Positions 21,441-31,472 of a stretch of DNA of 64,000 bases are shown here, one piece after another; within the stretch, counting starts at the first letter, position 1; each line of letters starts with the position of its first letter. The notes below the pieces were generated by a model. That model saw only the letters and a list, made by a program, of their open reading frames with translations. It did no database searches and had not been told where the DNA came from. A program made the position numbers and the translations under genes. The stretch spans positions 12,835,124 to 12,899,123 of the forward strand of contig OX438741.1 in NCBI GenBank assembly GCA_949316235.1. Direction: 5' to 3'. The DNA comes from Oegoconia quadripuncta (lineage: Eukaryota; Arthropoda; Insecta; Lepidoptera; Autostichidae).

Positions 21441-21775
21441 ATTTCCGAACTTTTAAGCGGTTTTTCCACTCCTATTAATGGCACTTTTACTCGCGGTAGC
21501 CTTCTGCTACCGCCGCCCCGCTCACTGCATTTTGACGCAGTCCGTGGTGTAGGTATACGAAGTCAGGAGGCCGAGCTTCACTCGTCCTCCTTCCCCATAG
21601 GGTTGGCCTCAGTGCCGTTTTGTATTTCAATGGCTACACTCCCATTTGCCGAGGCGGGGAAGTGGGAAACTACTTTTTCCTACTTACATACCCTATTTCT
21701 TTAATTAGTCTGGGGCTCAAGGTAGCAATAGGGTCACGTAGGGCACCGTCTACCTTCAGTAGGCGCCGTGTCGAG
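21440..21775 (+). repeat. Repeat D, intact copy
   Basis: It matches, in the opposite sense, the DNA on both sides of the DIRS element (32172-32250 and 37877-38060): TTCGCGGTAGC-like block, CCGAGCTTCACTCG, TTGGCTACACTCCCATTTGC-like block, CTACTTACATACC, CAAGGTAGCAATAG. It is perhaps a LINE 3' region. It supplies the empty site for the DIRS insertion. Confidence 0.7.
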
Positions 21776-21971
21776 TACCACTGTTGATCCTGGCTTATAG
21801 GAGTTACAGTGGAGTGTGGAGGTGGGATCTGTATCGAATTCGACTACCGAAAGAAAAGAATCTGACATATATTCCCAGCCTAATACCAGTATATTTCAGA
21901 TATGTCAGATGCCCAGGCGTCTGGCAACACATTTTGTTTTGGGTTTTGGCTGGTGCAAAAGCCCTATTTGA

Positions 21972-22184
21972 AATGTCCGCCTGGCTAGCTACCTCCATCT
22001 TATCTAAATCTGCCGCCAAGCTATGTTAATAGCATTGTTATGTTCCGGTTGTCAGATATCAGATAGCCAGTCCCGCAAATGTGTTGGGGTTTCCGGGTCA
22101 GTACGCTTCCACCTTCGATCTCATCTTCACTTAACATCAGGTGTGATTGAGGTCAAGTACGAACCCGTCGTGCATAAAAAAAAA
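21972..22184 (+). mobile_element. SINE family C, head-truncated
   Basis: It begins within the body (AAATGTCCGCCTGGCTAGCT) and runs to the A-run tail. The head with A and B boxes is absent. Confidence 0.8.
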
Positions 22185-22490
22185 CATTATTTACATATAC
22201 TTAAATAAGAGACGCAAGTGGAATAAGCCAGTACTCTAACACACATAGTTATATTGTCGTGGTATTTAATATAAATCTTTGTACTCACCTACACGATATT
22301 AAACGATGGGGCATTGACACAGGAATACCTTCCGTTGTATTTTTCGTAGTTAGGGACGTCGTAAACATGGATTCAGAATTACTTTTATTGGACGCAGCAT
22401 AAACGGTATTATGAGTAGTAGTGGGTCGATTCGAGGAAGTTGTATACTCATTTTATGGATCAATAATTGGTCATGACGTATTAGGTATTA
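22185..22490. other. Unassigned DNA
   Basis: No recognised features. Confidence 0.3.
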
Positions 22491-22905
22491 GTTAATAGCT
22501 GATACCCGCGACTTCGTCCGCTTAGAATTAGTTCTACTATCAAATGCGTCACTCTCGGACTGAAAGGGAGTTGCTATGGTATATCGAATTACACTACCCC
22601 GAAACACGTTTAACCGAAGAACGGTTGATCGAATTCCGAGTACATTGCGGAGTTGGTTTTAATAAAAAAATTTAATGATGAACAAACTCCGCAATGTACT
22701 CGGACTTCAATCAAACGTTTTTCGGTCAAACGTTTTTCGGGGTAGTGTAATTGACTGAAAGGCAATCCCACCAATAATACCTATCCATAGGAATCAGTAT
22801 AAAAAGTAGTCCATGTTAATCCAGGTCTTAATGTGTACACCAAACAAATTCCAACCATATCCCTCCAGCAGTTCAGGCGCGAAGAGGTAACAGATATCCC
22901 AACAA
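22491..22905 (-). mobile_element. Helitron-like non-autonomous element, MITE J inside
   Basis: The plus-strand start AGCTGATACCCGCGACTTCGT is the inverted Helitron 3' hairpin end (compare GCCCGCGACTTCGTCCGCG at 11162). The body ATGTTAATCCAGGTCTTAAT matches 45880-45895 of another copy. The CTAG tip has decayed. Confidence 0.6.
22588..22751. mobile_element. MITE family J, long-TIR palindrome
   Basis: The ends ATTACACTACCCCGAAA and TTTTTCGGGGTAGTGTAAT lead inverted arms of about 70 bp (down to CTCCGCAATGTACTCGG). The loop is AT-rich. It sits inside the Helitron-like element. Confidence 0.85.
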
Positions 22906-23289
22906 TAATTATAAATGCGAAAAAACACAAACGTGTGTGTACGCTCACGCGCTTTGGTATAATTCTACCCTTTTTCGAAAATATCACCAGTTCGAAAAAA
23001 TCTTTATTGCTATAAAGTTTCATTAGAGTCGGTTTAGTAATTTCGAAAAATTTGGACTTGAAAGGTTGTATGGAATACTGTGGGGGATAAACCCTCTTAA
23101 TCTGAACCTGTTGTTCTGTTAGATCTGTTGTTCTTTGGCAACTAAACACTCAGTCACAGACCGTTTTGTCTCGTTTCAATACTCGCAGTATGATTGCATC
23201 TGATATTAAGTTTGTATGTAAGTGTGTTGACCACCCTAACACCACAGTGCTGTTAGAGAAGCTAAGTGATCCAAAAAAAATTTCGAATT
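22906..23289. other. Unassigned; possible second Helitron-like start
   Basis: ATTATAAATGCGAAAA (22905-22920) is like the 5' start of the small Helitron family at 53917. The rest is not recognised. Confidence 0.3.
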
Positions 23290-23425
23290 CTTTGTTTGTT
23301 TGTAAACGCTTTATTGTACAAAAGGGCAATACATTAAGTTTGCATTGATACATAAATTGAGTACAGCGGCGGACGTATCCCATTGAGAGATTTCTTCCAG
23401 TCAGCCATAGGGCTAGTTAGAAAAC
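23290..23425 (-). mobile_element. LINE 3' UTR fragment
   Basis: GTAAACGCTTTATTGTACAAA and GAGAGATTTCTTCCAGTCAGC are the inverse of the LINE 3' UTR block (CTGGAAGA.ATC...AATAAAG). Confidence 0.55.
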
Positions 23426-24078
23426 AGTAGATTGGGCGTATACAAATTATAGCAAATTCAAACTAAAGCAAATACCTACAGAATAATAAAACAATCATAA
23501 CTATACCTTAATAAAATATATACCAACATAATACATATAAATAAATATGTACATAAATAAGGAAATACTTAAAGAGAGGATTTAACACCGAGATCAAAAG
23601 TAGCTACCGCTCAAAACACGTTAGAACCAGAGAGCTTTTTCATGTTATTCTTTACCCGACAGCTCCAAAAAGGAAAATGTTTTTTGAGTGTATGTATGTA
23701 TGTAGATTTCTATGTTACCTCCTGTAGCCTAAAGGATCGACCAATTACATTTGCGGTACCAGGCAATATATGGCGCACCTGTTGTCGTGCCCTGCCTCTC
23801 CAGTTTCTTGCAGAGAGAGCACCTTTTTGAGGCAAAGCAAAGAGCCATCGACGTTGCTACTCTTTAAGTGATTATAATTTTTGCCATTGATTCGAAAAGA
23901 AGACGAAGAAGTGATAAGGATCGATTGAAACAAATATAGATTATTCACTATACTCTCTCCTGCAAGACAAAATCTTTTCGCGATCAAGTTTTATTGTCGA
24001 AATAACAATGCTGCGACTGCTACGAGGCCGTAAACGCCGCGTCAACAAACCCAGTTCAGTGAACTAAGTATCAAGTTA
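23426..24078. other. Unassigned DNA
   Basis: No gene or repeat family recognised. Confidence 0.3.
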
Positions 24079-24080
24079 TA

Positions 24081-24343
24081 CAGGGTGTAACGGTTAAGTG
24101 TAGTCATATTTTAAGGGCTTGTTCTACCCATCAATACGAACAACTTTTACTATGGGGGCAACTTCGAAATCGCGAAAAAAAAATCAGCTGTTTCATACAT
24201 TGCATCGGGAGGTTATTGAAATTTTCTATGGAACAGCTGATTTTTTTTTCGCGATTTCGAAGTTGCCCCCATAGTAAAAGTTGTTCGTATTGATGGGTAG
24301 AACAAGCCCTTAAAATATGACTACACTTAACCGTTACACCCTG
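24081..24343. mobile_element. Perfect foldback element (112-bp arms)
   Basis: The left arm 24081-24192 and right arm 24232-24343 are exact inverse copies as far as I can read. They end CAGGGTGTAACGG and CCGTTACACCCTG, with a 39-bp loop. TA flanks both ends (24079-24080, 24344-24345). No coding capacity. The perfect arms imply very recent insertion or arm conversion. Confidence 0.92.
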
Positions 24344-24521
24344 TATGTTAATAATTTAGTACCCTTGTGCGAAGTGTAACTAATAACTCTTATTATACTC
24401 TACGAATGTCATGTGGAATTTCCATTGCGTTATTTAGTCTGTCATAAGGGTGGATGCCCGCCATCCTATATACAGTCGGCAACACAATTAAGGTAGCAAG
24501 CCTTTATTTATAAATATATGA

Positions 24522-24710
24522 CGACCGATTGGTGTAGTGGATAGTGACCCTGTCAGCGAAACCAACGGTTGCGGGTTCGAATCCCGCAAGGGGTAAATGT
24601 TTGTGTGATGAATACGAACATTTGTTCCCGAGTCATGAATGTTTATCCGTTATCTAGTATCCATAGTACAAGCTTTGCTTAGTTTGGGACTTGATGATTG
24701 GTGCAAGTGC
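24522..24710 (+). mobile_element. SINE family A
   Basis: Head GACCGATTGGTGTAGTGGAT (A box), perfect B box GGTTCGAATCC, body GTGATGAATACGAACATTTG, and TTAGTTTGGGACTTGATGAT. The A/T-tail is short. Confidence 0.85.
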
Positions 24711-24749
24711 CGCAAAAAAAATTTTGGGGAAAGTCAAAAGGGAAATTAA

Positions 24750-24890
24750 GTTTGAATAGAATCAACCCCTCCCTTCCCGTAGGAGTCGATAAAGGCGACA
24801 GACTTTCAATCAAAAAAGATCTACAGTTTGCATGTTTCCCCGCACTCCCATTCACGTGTGCATTTCTGTATATTTCATAAGGTGAGCCGT
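24750..24890 (+). repeat. Repeat G
   Basis: CCCTTCCCGTAGGAGTCG..AAAGGCGACAGAC and TTCATAAGGTGAGCCGTGGA match 43920-44070 in order. The nature is unknown; it may be a LINE or SINE 3' part. Confidence 0.5.
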
Positions 24891-25849
24891 GGATGATGAA
24901 AAATCATTAAACTTTTAATTTTTGGTACACCTAAACATTGTTTTGAATATCTCTGACCACTCCATTTGAAGTAGATGTCAAGACGTTATGAATGTATGTT
25001 TGGCTTTTTGGCGGGAACTCGGCGAGTGAAGTAGCATTTTTTTTTGTAATTCTTATAATTTGTGCATTCTAACTTTTGAAGCTTAATAATGGCAGAATAT
25101 TGTGCAGCAAACGTTAGTGTTGGTGTACAGGTGGAGGGAAGTGTAAATTAAAGTGCGTAACGGAGCTTTCGGGTTCCCACAAGAAGCCGCCAAAATCTTT
25201 TGTAAAGCATTCTGCCACTTTACTGAAGAATGACTTGACCGTGACTAGACTGTATACGCCAAGTATACGACGAATTACTTGTTTTGACTGAGACTGACTT
25301 ATAAACTGAAGAAATAAAATTTTTTCACTCGAAACTGGCAGTAATGTCCCTCGACAGTATGAGGTTGACTGGTTGCCATCCTCAAAAATAAGAAGAAGAA
25401 GAATGTATGTTTAGTAATTTCTTTAATATATTTGATTTTACAATGTGCCCTTAGATTATGTTAATTCATCGGTATCGTCATCGATTACGTTGACCAATGA
25501 GAAACCGTAAAATTGCCGAGCGAGAGATGAGCCAACCAATCACATGTCAGAACGTAACCGATGACGATATCGATGAATTTGTGTAATAGAACCCCTGATC
25601 TGAATGACATTATGTATATATGTATATTATTTAAGTTTAACTTAAATTTATCTATCAAATGAACACCGATCAAGATGTAAAGGAAAATATAACAAAATCC
25701 AACCAAGACCCTCCTAACAATACATCAAAGTTAAGCCAGCTACCTTAATTGTGTGGCCGACTGTACCAGTACTCAACAGTGCCCCAAAGACCACAGCCGT
25801 AGCAACTTTAACTAAAGGTGCGGCTTCGGATGCTCGATGCAGCTTGTGG
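24891..25849. other. Unassigned DNA
   Basis: A 20-codon frame from ATG 25089 is followed by a frame reading NGAFGFPQEA, faintly like a transposon N-terminus. It is too short to call. The rest is unassigned. Confidence 0.3.
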
Positions 25850-26170
25850 TGACAGAGATATACTCTGCGTCGTCCCCCCACTCGCGGAGTCTTTTCCTCC
25901 TGGACACGATTAGCCATGGCCGACACATGGGAATCCTTAAATCGGCTTCTGACCCAGGTCGGTCACAGCAAAGACAATCTCTGGGGTTTCTCCGACGGTG
26001 GGAGTGATCGTTGCGAGTGCGGAGTCTCCCCGCAGACAATGGATCACCTATTTTTGCTCCCCGTGTCCTGACAGCTGCACATTTGTCGACCTCCTTAACG
26101 CTTCCTAGCCTCGAAAAGAAGAAAAAGATGGTGGTAAAACTGTCTGTCTGTGAATCAGTTCATCATTCAT
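25850..26170 (+). mobile_element. LINE ORF2 C-terminus
   Basis: The frame from about 25914 reads MADTWESLNRLLTQVGHS, then NLWGFSDGGSDRCECGV and QTMDHL before a stop: the Cys-x-Cys-Gly...His zinc-like tail typical of jockey/RTE-group ORF2 ends (C.CG...QT..HL). Upstream is truncated. Confidence 0.6.
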
Positions 26171-26219
26171 CATCGTCACAAAAATTAATTTTTCCTTCAA
26201 AATAAATATCTAAATTAAA

Positions 26220-26765
26220 CATGTAATTTCAGAAATATATACTAATTATTAAAAAATATAAGAAAAGTTCGTATATGAAACAACAAATTTATAAAACACA
26301 ATTAAAAATATCTATATCTTATAGAAAAAATACGCTGCCCAACTCGCTTCCGTGAGGCATAGTACCTAGTACGCTAGCGCTATTGCCCCGCTGAATGCAT
26401 AAGCTCAGCTGCAGAGCAAAGTAGGCACCAGCTCTCACATCTCCAGAGGCGTGGACCAGTCTAACGGATAAGTTCTTTACAAATTGTTTCGTGTCAGTAG
26501 ACCGCAGGCCCAATGTCTCCACTACAAGCGCCGCAAACTCGTGGTTTATAAAGATTGACGCATATTTACTGCGCTTGTTACTTGAGTTTGTTCAGCCACG
26601 GTTCGAGCTCTTTGCGCAGTTCCTTGTATATGGGACGGTGCCAAAGTATCCGCACAAGTTGCGTCCCATACCAAGGTGCGCCCCAAGCACCACGGTACCA
26701 AGGTGGCTCCATCAGGTCTTTTCCCGTCGTGCCTGAATAAGCCACAAGGCTCCAGAGACGCCGGG
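26220..26765 (-). mobile_element. LINE fragment with RPDG...GNAASVLGT module
   Basis: The minus strand encodes [26 protein letters not shown] and, after a frame change, VRLVHASGDVRAG and QRGNSASVLGT. The same module occurs at 38795-39084 and 55577-55905. It is the C-terminal part of a non-LTR retroelement protein common in Lepidoptera; the clade is not assigned. Confidence 0.6.
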
Positions 26766-27177
26766 ACCGCTGCAGTAAATTAAATATCTAAAATAAATTC
26801 TAAATTATCAGGCTTCACTTCAATATAAGGGAATATGGCCTCTACCTGTAACAATAACTTTATATTGTTACCAACACATGAATGGACAGTTTTATTACCC
26901 GTCCGATATAATAAAATAAAGTTATTGTGTGTAAACTATAGATAAGTATCAAGCCTTAGTTTGAAATAATGTCAAAACTTTCTGATTGATGTGGGTGAGA
27001 AGGTTAGACGTACCACTTATACAGGTATGTGAGCAGACCACAGACTTACAAAAGTAGCAGACCCAACATTGCATAAAAAAATATAACCTTATTCATAAAA
27101 AATAGTGATAGCTTCATATAAGCCGAAGAAGAAGCCATGCATGCCTTATAGTATTCGATTTAAGTTACACTTACAGT
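26766..27177. other. Unassigned DNA
   Basis: Only a short TAACAATAACTTTATATTGTTA palindrome-like stretch (26868-26889) was noticed. Confidence 0.3.
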
Positions 27178-27258
27178 ATTCGATATAACTATTGTTGAGC
27201 TATGTATACAGAGTGAAATTTAACTCGTGTAATTCCTGTTGACTGGTGATTCCACACC
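27178..27258 (-). repeat. MITE H end with flank, inverted duplicate of 31054-31135
   Basis: CAGTATTCGATATAACTATT, TACAGAGTGAAATTTAACTC, and CCTGTTGACTGGTGATTCC are the inverse of 31054-31135, including bases outside the MITE terminus. Confidence 0.75.
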
Positions 27259-27451
27259 TTTTTTTTATGCGTAACGGATTGATACTTTACCTCAATCACA
27301 CCTGATGTTAAGTGAAGATGAGGTCGAAGGTGGAAGCGTACTGACCCGGAAACCCTAACACATTTGGGGGAGTGGCTATCTTATCTCTGAAAACCAGAAC
27401 ACAACAATGCTATTAACAATGCTGCTTGGCGGCAGATTTAGATAAGATAAA
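27259..27451 (-). mobile_element. SINE family C, truncated
   Basis: T-run then ATGCGTAACGGATTGATAC through GGCGGCAGATTTAGATAAG; the head half is missing and replaced by an A-run at 27452. Confidence 0.8.
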
Positions 27452-27463
27452 AAAAAAAACAAT

Positions 27464-27580
27464 TAACAGCGCTAGCGTTCTAGGTACTGTGCCTCACGGA
27501 AATGAGTTGAACCGCGTATTTTTTCTATAACATATAGGTATTTTTAATTGTGTTTTATAAATTTGTTGTTTCATTTTCTT
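27464..27580 (+). mobile_element. LINE module 3' end (SVLGT)
   Basis: Encodes NSASVLGTVPHGNELN and a stop, then TTTTTAATTGTGTTTTATAA; it is the inverse of 26275-26395. Confidence 0.6.
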
Positions 27581-27584
27581 AATT

Positions 27585-27690
27585 GCACAAAAATATTACA
27601 AATAACAGAGTACAAACAATAGGTCATGTTCAAAGATGGATTTATCTCTTTTAGAGATCTCTTTCTGGCAACCTGAGCACTGAAATAGGA
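27585..27690 (-). mobile_element. LINE 3' UTR fragment
   Basis: TTAATTGCACAAAAATATTAC and GAGATCTCTTTCTGGCAACC are the inverse of the common LINE 3' UTR block. Confidence 0.5.
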
Positions 27691-27944
27691 AATGTAGTAA
27701 ATTATAAATACACAAATAAAATGAATAAAATACAAACTTTGTTTTGTACTATTTATGATTATTACTGATACAGCCACACAATTAGAACTTCTAGACATTT
27801 CCTCATTCTTCAAACCTTAGATATGGCTAATACTTTTGCATGGAAACTGGCTACGCTATTTAGTCCCTATGTTTGCTCTACTATTTATACATCTATGGAC
27901 CAGACACAATATGAAATTGATTTTCAAGGATTCATCTGGTAATA

Positions 27945-28560
27945 CTCATGAAATTGAAATTGAAATCTTTATTGTCAGATTGTGGTACAGCTAGTTCTTA
28001 CAATTTTTGGGCTCTCACAATCTACCCATTTGGGGCGTACAATAATGAAATTAAATTAAAAATATTAGCATGCAAAAGAAAAATAAAAGCATAATGAAAA
28101 ATTAACAAGTAACAAATTATAAAATTAAGTAATACAATAATGTTCACATGATCTGAACAACATAATTCAATTATTATTAGAACTGTGACCCTTAGTTATA
28201 GATCTGTGACCCTTTTAGTGTTGCGGGTGTCCATGGGCGGCGGTGATTGCTTTCCATCAGGTGACCCGCATGCTGGTTTGCCGCCCTCTCATATAAAAAA
28301 AAAAAAAAAAAAAAAAACTAAGAAATTCATTTACAGAATGAAACAATTTATCCAGCAACCATTCAGTAATTTTCTTTTTAAATGAAAAATAAAATAGCTT
28401 GGTAAATTATTATAAATTTGAACAGCCATAGCAGGGGCATTATTTTTATGAACATCTACTGTTGATTTCGGTTGATACAATCGTTTTTTATGTCTGGTAG
28501 ATCTAAGAAATACATCGCCATGCGTTTGAACCATGGCGCAGATTACTTGATAGTTGGTGC
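27945..28560 (-). mobile_element. LINE family L4, C-terminus and tail, split by a SINE tail
   Basis: The minus frame 28534-28331 reads THGDVFLRSTRHKKRLYQP and APAMAVQIYNNLPSYF, a CR1-type ORF2 C-terminus. The tail side begins with GAAATTGAAATTGAAATC (27952), a GAAATT microsatellite. A poly(A)-ending SINE piece lies within. Confidence 0.6.
28188..28318 (+). mobile_element. SINE 3' end with poly(A)
   Basis: GGGTGTCCATGGGCGGCGGTG, CTTTCCATCAGGTGACCCGC, TGGTTTGCCGCCCTC, then a 23-base A-run. It is a widespread lepidopteran SINE tail, 5'-truncated. Confidence 0.6.
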
Positions 28561-28569
28561 GTAAGTCGT

Positions 28570-28870
28570 GTAGTAGATGCCTTTACTACTCCTTTTCGAT
28601 TAGCGAAGTTAAGCAATGATTGACGCGGTCATTCTTTGGGTGGGTGACCACTAGTGGCATTTTTTTTGTGTTTCCCTGCATCGGAAGGTACGTTAAATAG
28701 TCGGTGTCGTTTATTTCCAATTGAAGGCAATCGTTAGTCGTTGGCTTACACGGGCAGCTTAAAACACTGTGGCTGTCACTAATTTGACACATAGCCATCA
28801 ATCTGCACTCAGCCCGCAGTACCCCAACAGTGGTGACCAAATAAGGCTGTAGTCGATGATTCATCTAGTA
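28570..28870 (+). mobile_element. 5S rRNA-related SINE, copy 1
   Basis: GCGAAGTTAAGCAATG...GCGGTCATTCTTTGGGTGGG..TGACCAC corresponds to the 5S rRNA internal promoter (A block AAGTTAAGCAAC and C block GGTTAGTACTTGGATGGGTGACC). Downstream AAGGTACGTTAAATAGTCGG and CCCCAACAGTGG match copy 2 (51603-51913). Not a 5S gene, since the rest of 5S is absent. Confidence 0.75.
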
Positions 28871-29263
28871 AGAAACGCCTATCGTCGCCTTTTCCCCATG
28901 TCTTCGCCCTTTAGGCATTTGCTCGTCCTCTTTGGCCAGAGGAATGAGAATATCGCTTCCGACACACGCTTAGCACCAAGTCGGTACAATATAGAATGCT
29001 AGTGTGCTAAGTATATATTAAATATCTATAAATTAAACAATTTAGAAAACCCCGGGAAAACAAGCTCATCACCTAAAACAAAACGGCTGAATTGATAAAA
29101 CATGTCTAACACCGCTGGAAAACCTGCTTTCAAATAAATAAAATCGCATCCAAATCGGTTTACCTTGTTTAAGAGCTACGGCGCCATCGACACATACACA
29201 CACTTCATACCTCTTTTTGCTTCGGGAGTTCAAAAAACCCGACAGTAATTGTATATTTTGCGG
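28871..29263. other. Unassigned DNA, possible old element
   Basis: 29140-29210 (AAATCGGTTTACCTTGTTTA, GGAGCTACGG-like, ACACATACACACACTTC) resembles inner parts of common lepidopteran repeats, but no ends are found. Confidence 0.3.
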
Positions 29264-29340
29264 GCGCCATTTTTTATAGGATACATTTTACGGTAAAAAT
29301 TCCACCAAACTTGTATCATAAAATGTATCCTATACTACTC
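29264..29340. repeat. Inverted repeat around ATACATTTTA
   Basis: TATAGGATACATTTTACGG and its inverse CATAAAATGTATCCTATA enclose about 25 bp. GGATACATTTTACGGTAAAA recurs inverted at 53268-53289. Confidence 0.6.
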
Positions 29341-29371
29341 TAGTGATCAAGACGAATCGAATGACACCTTA

Positions 29372-29585
29372 CATTTTAAATATAAATCCTTATGGACACA
29401 CACACAATGTCATCTAGTTCCACACTAAGCAACTAGGCTTGTGTTGTAGATACCAGATGGTTGATAAACTAAACAAATACTTTTTTTTTCTAAATAAACA
29501 GGTACATACAGGTATAAATGAAAAACATCCATGTCTCGGGAACACATGTCTGTATTCATCATACAAACATATGCCCTTATTTTCG
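29372..29585 (-). mobile_element. SINE family B, head-truncated
   Basis: AATATAAATCCTTATGGACAC, AATGTCATCTAGTTCC, GGCTTGTGTTGTAGATACCA, and AACACATGTCTGTATTCATC; it stops at CATATGCCC before the B box. Confidence 0.8.
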
Positions 29586-29702
29586 AGGATTTATTCGTAC
29601 CCGCCATTTTACAATCGGTCAAGCGGTTTAAGCTGCAGGAGGTAACATAGAAATCAACATTACACTCATTCCTGAGACAGGCGAGTAAAAAGATTTATTT
29701 TT

Positions 29703-30036
29703 AATTATTTTTATGCAGAACTGGTTCGTACTAGACCTCAACCACACTTGATGTTAAGTGAAGATGAAGTCGAAGGTGGAACCGTACTGACCCGGAAACC
29801 CCAACACATTTGGGGGACTGGCTATCTTATCTCTGATAACCGGAACACAACAATGCTATTAACATTGCTGCTTGGCGGCAGATTTAGATAAGATGGTGGT
29901 AGCTAGCCAGGCGGACATTTAAAATGCCCTACCACAAACCAAACCGAGTATTTAAACATGTACCCCGCTGGGGATCGAACCCGCGACCTCCGAATCGTAA
30001 ACGCAATGTTGTTTACATTGAGCCACGGAGGCGGTT
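29703..30036 (-). mobile_element. SINE family C, full length
   Basis: Tail ATGCAGAACTGGTTCGTAC (T-run decayed), full body, inverted B box GGGGATCGAACCCGCGACC and head CATTGAGCCACGGAGGCGG. Confidence 0.85.
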
Positions 30037-30484
30037 TATGTGTTTTAAGCGGCATGTGGAGTTTTTTCAATCAATGTTTTTATTTTAAATATTAAAACAA
30101 TTTGTTTATGTTCTTTCTCTTTAAAATATCGCGATAACTAGGTACAAATTCCTGACCACCCTGACGGAAGACCAAAACTTTGTTCATATCAAAAAGAGTC
30201 ATGTCTTCTGGTAACCCTAGACAAAGCCAAATATTGCTTACGTCACACTATAATGATAAATTACCCCCTCGGTTCAGTGACGTCACACTAATGACCTTCC
30301 TCATTGTGTAGGTACCTACGCTAACTCGTGCTCTGACAAAATTAATATTAGGTCGGATAATGAATTTTTGTAATTTCAACGCTCCATTGAATCCATCTTG
30401 GCTAACGCTTGAATGCATCTGGCTAGATGTTGCCGCAGCTTAACTTAAGATGGAATGGCTATCATATTTCAAACAGCCGGAAGA
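30037..30484. other. Unassigned DNA
   Basis: No gene or family recognised. Confidence 0.3.
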
Positions 30485-30640
30485 TATCAATGAAAGTTGG
30501 GCTCCAGAGTATCTCGGAGGAATACATTTAAAAAAGTCAATACTTATGTTAACATTGGCATTGCAATAAATTTACGAAAGTTTTAACCAACGTAACGTTA
30601 GAAATAATCTACAATGGTTTAGGAAAAATTGTGAAATATA
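30485..30640 (+). mobile_element. LINE family L1, internal piece
   Basis: GGAATACATTTAAAAAAGTCA, AACATTGGCATTGCAATAAA and TTTACGAAAGTTTTAACCAA match the 5' part of L1 at 52170-52235. It is cut before the conserved NKVP region. Confidence 0.55.
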
Positions 30641-30734
30641 CATAATGTAAATACAATATAGTCGCTTACACATAGTCACTATAGGCCGATTAATAAATCG
30701 ATCTTTAGATTGAGATCGTGTCGCGCGTCGCGTC

Positions 30735-31053
30735 GCGTGTGGCTCAATGTAAACTACATTGGATTTACGATTCTGAGGGCGCGGGTTCGATCCCCATTGG
30801 GGTACATGTTTAAGTACTCGGTTTGGTTGGTGGTAGGGCAATTAAATGTCCGCCTGGCTAGCTACCGCCATCTTATCTAAATCTGCCTTCAAGCAGCAAT
30901 GTTAATAGCATTGTTGTGCTTCCGGTTGTCAGAGATAAGATAGGCAGTACCCCAAATGTGTTGGGGTTTCCGGGTCAGTACGTTTCCACCTTCGACCTCA
31001 TCTTCACTTAATCAGGTATGATTGGGGTCAAGTACCAACCCGTTACGTATAAA
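30735..31053 (+). mobile_element. SINE family C
   Basis: The head has GTGTGGCTCAATGTAAAC, preceded by an odd TCGCGCGTCGCGTCGCG run; B box GGTTCGATCCCC; full body and A-run at 31044-31053. Confidence 0.85.
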
Positions 31054-31135
31054 AAAAAAGGTGTGGAATCACCAGTAAACAGGAATTACACGAGTTAAAT
31101 TTCATATATATAGCTCAACAATAGTTATATCGAAT
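31054..31135 (+). repeat. MITE H end with flank
   Basis: Inverse of 27178-27258, following directly on the SINE A-run. A second SINE C tail scrap (GTTGTGCAT then A-run) lies at 31154-31172. Confidence 0.7.
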
Positions 31136-31188
31136 ACTGTTGGCTGGTTGGCCGTTGTGCATAAAAAAAAAGAAATTATGCCAAAGAA

Positions 31189-31449
31189 TTATTTTGCAAA
31201 TAAAACATTTTTTGTGTTTTGTTTCAAATTAAAGTTCTCCGCTTCTAAAAAGAACCCTTTATATGTGTATAATATGCGGGACTTGATAATTACACTTGTT
31301 TGGGTACCCATGAACCAATACATCACGAGCAGCGGGTCACGATGGATATACTTACATAACGTATTATAGTCGCAGTTCTCTATTAACATTAGATACGAGT
31401 GAAAGGCCATTGGGTATTCGGTAATAATATTTTTTTCCAAAGTACCTGA
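31189..31449 (-). CDS. Unrecognised open frame, possible terminal exon
   Basis: The minus-strand frame from an acceptor-like TTCAG (about 31450) to TAA at 31189 gives about 86 residues, including MAFHSYLMLIENCDYN and DPLLVMYWFMGTQTS. It is non-repetitive, and codon use looks ordinary. No family is recognised and no partner exon was found. It could be the last exon of a host gene, a transposon remnant, or chance. Its upstream extension runs into the 126-bp array and is not trusted. Confidence 0.2.
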   Translation of the reverse strand, partial: SGTLEKNIITEYPMAFHSYLMLIENCDYNTLCKYIHRDPLLVMYWFMGTQTSVIIKSRILYTYKGFFLEAENFNLKQNTKNVLFAK

Positions 31450-31472
31450 ATGATAAATATCAAAAGCAATTT

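Noticed and set aside
25089..25300. THAP-like or transposase N-terminus
   Set aside because: Only a few residues look suggestive, the frame stops after 20 codons, and no zinc-binding pattern is complete.
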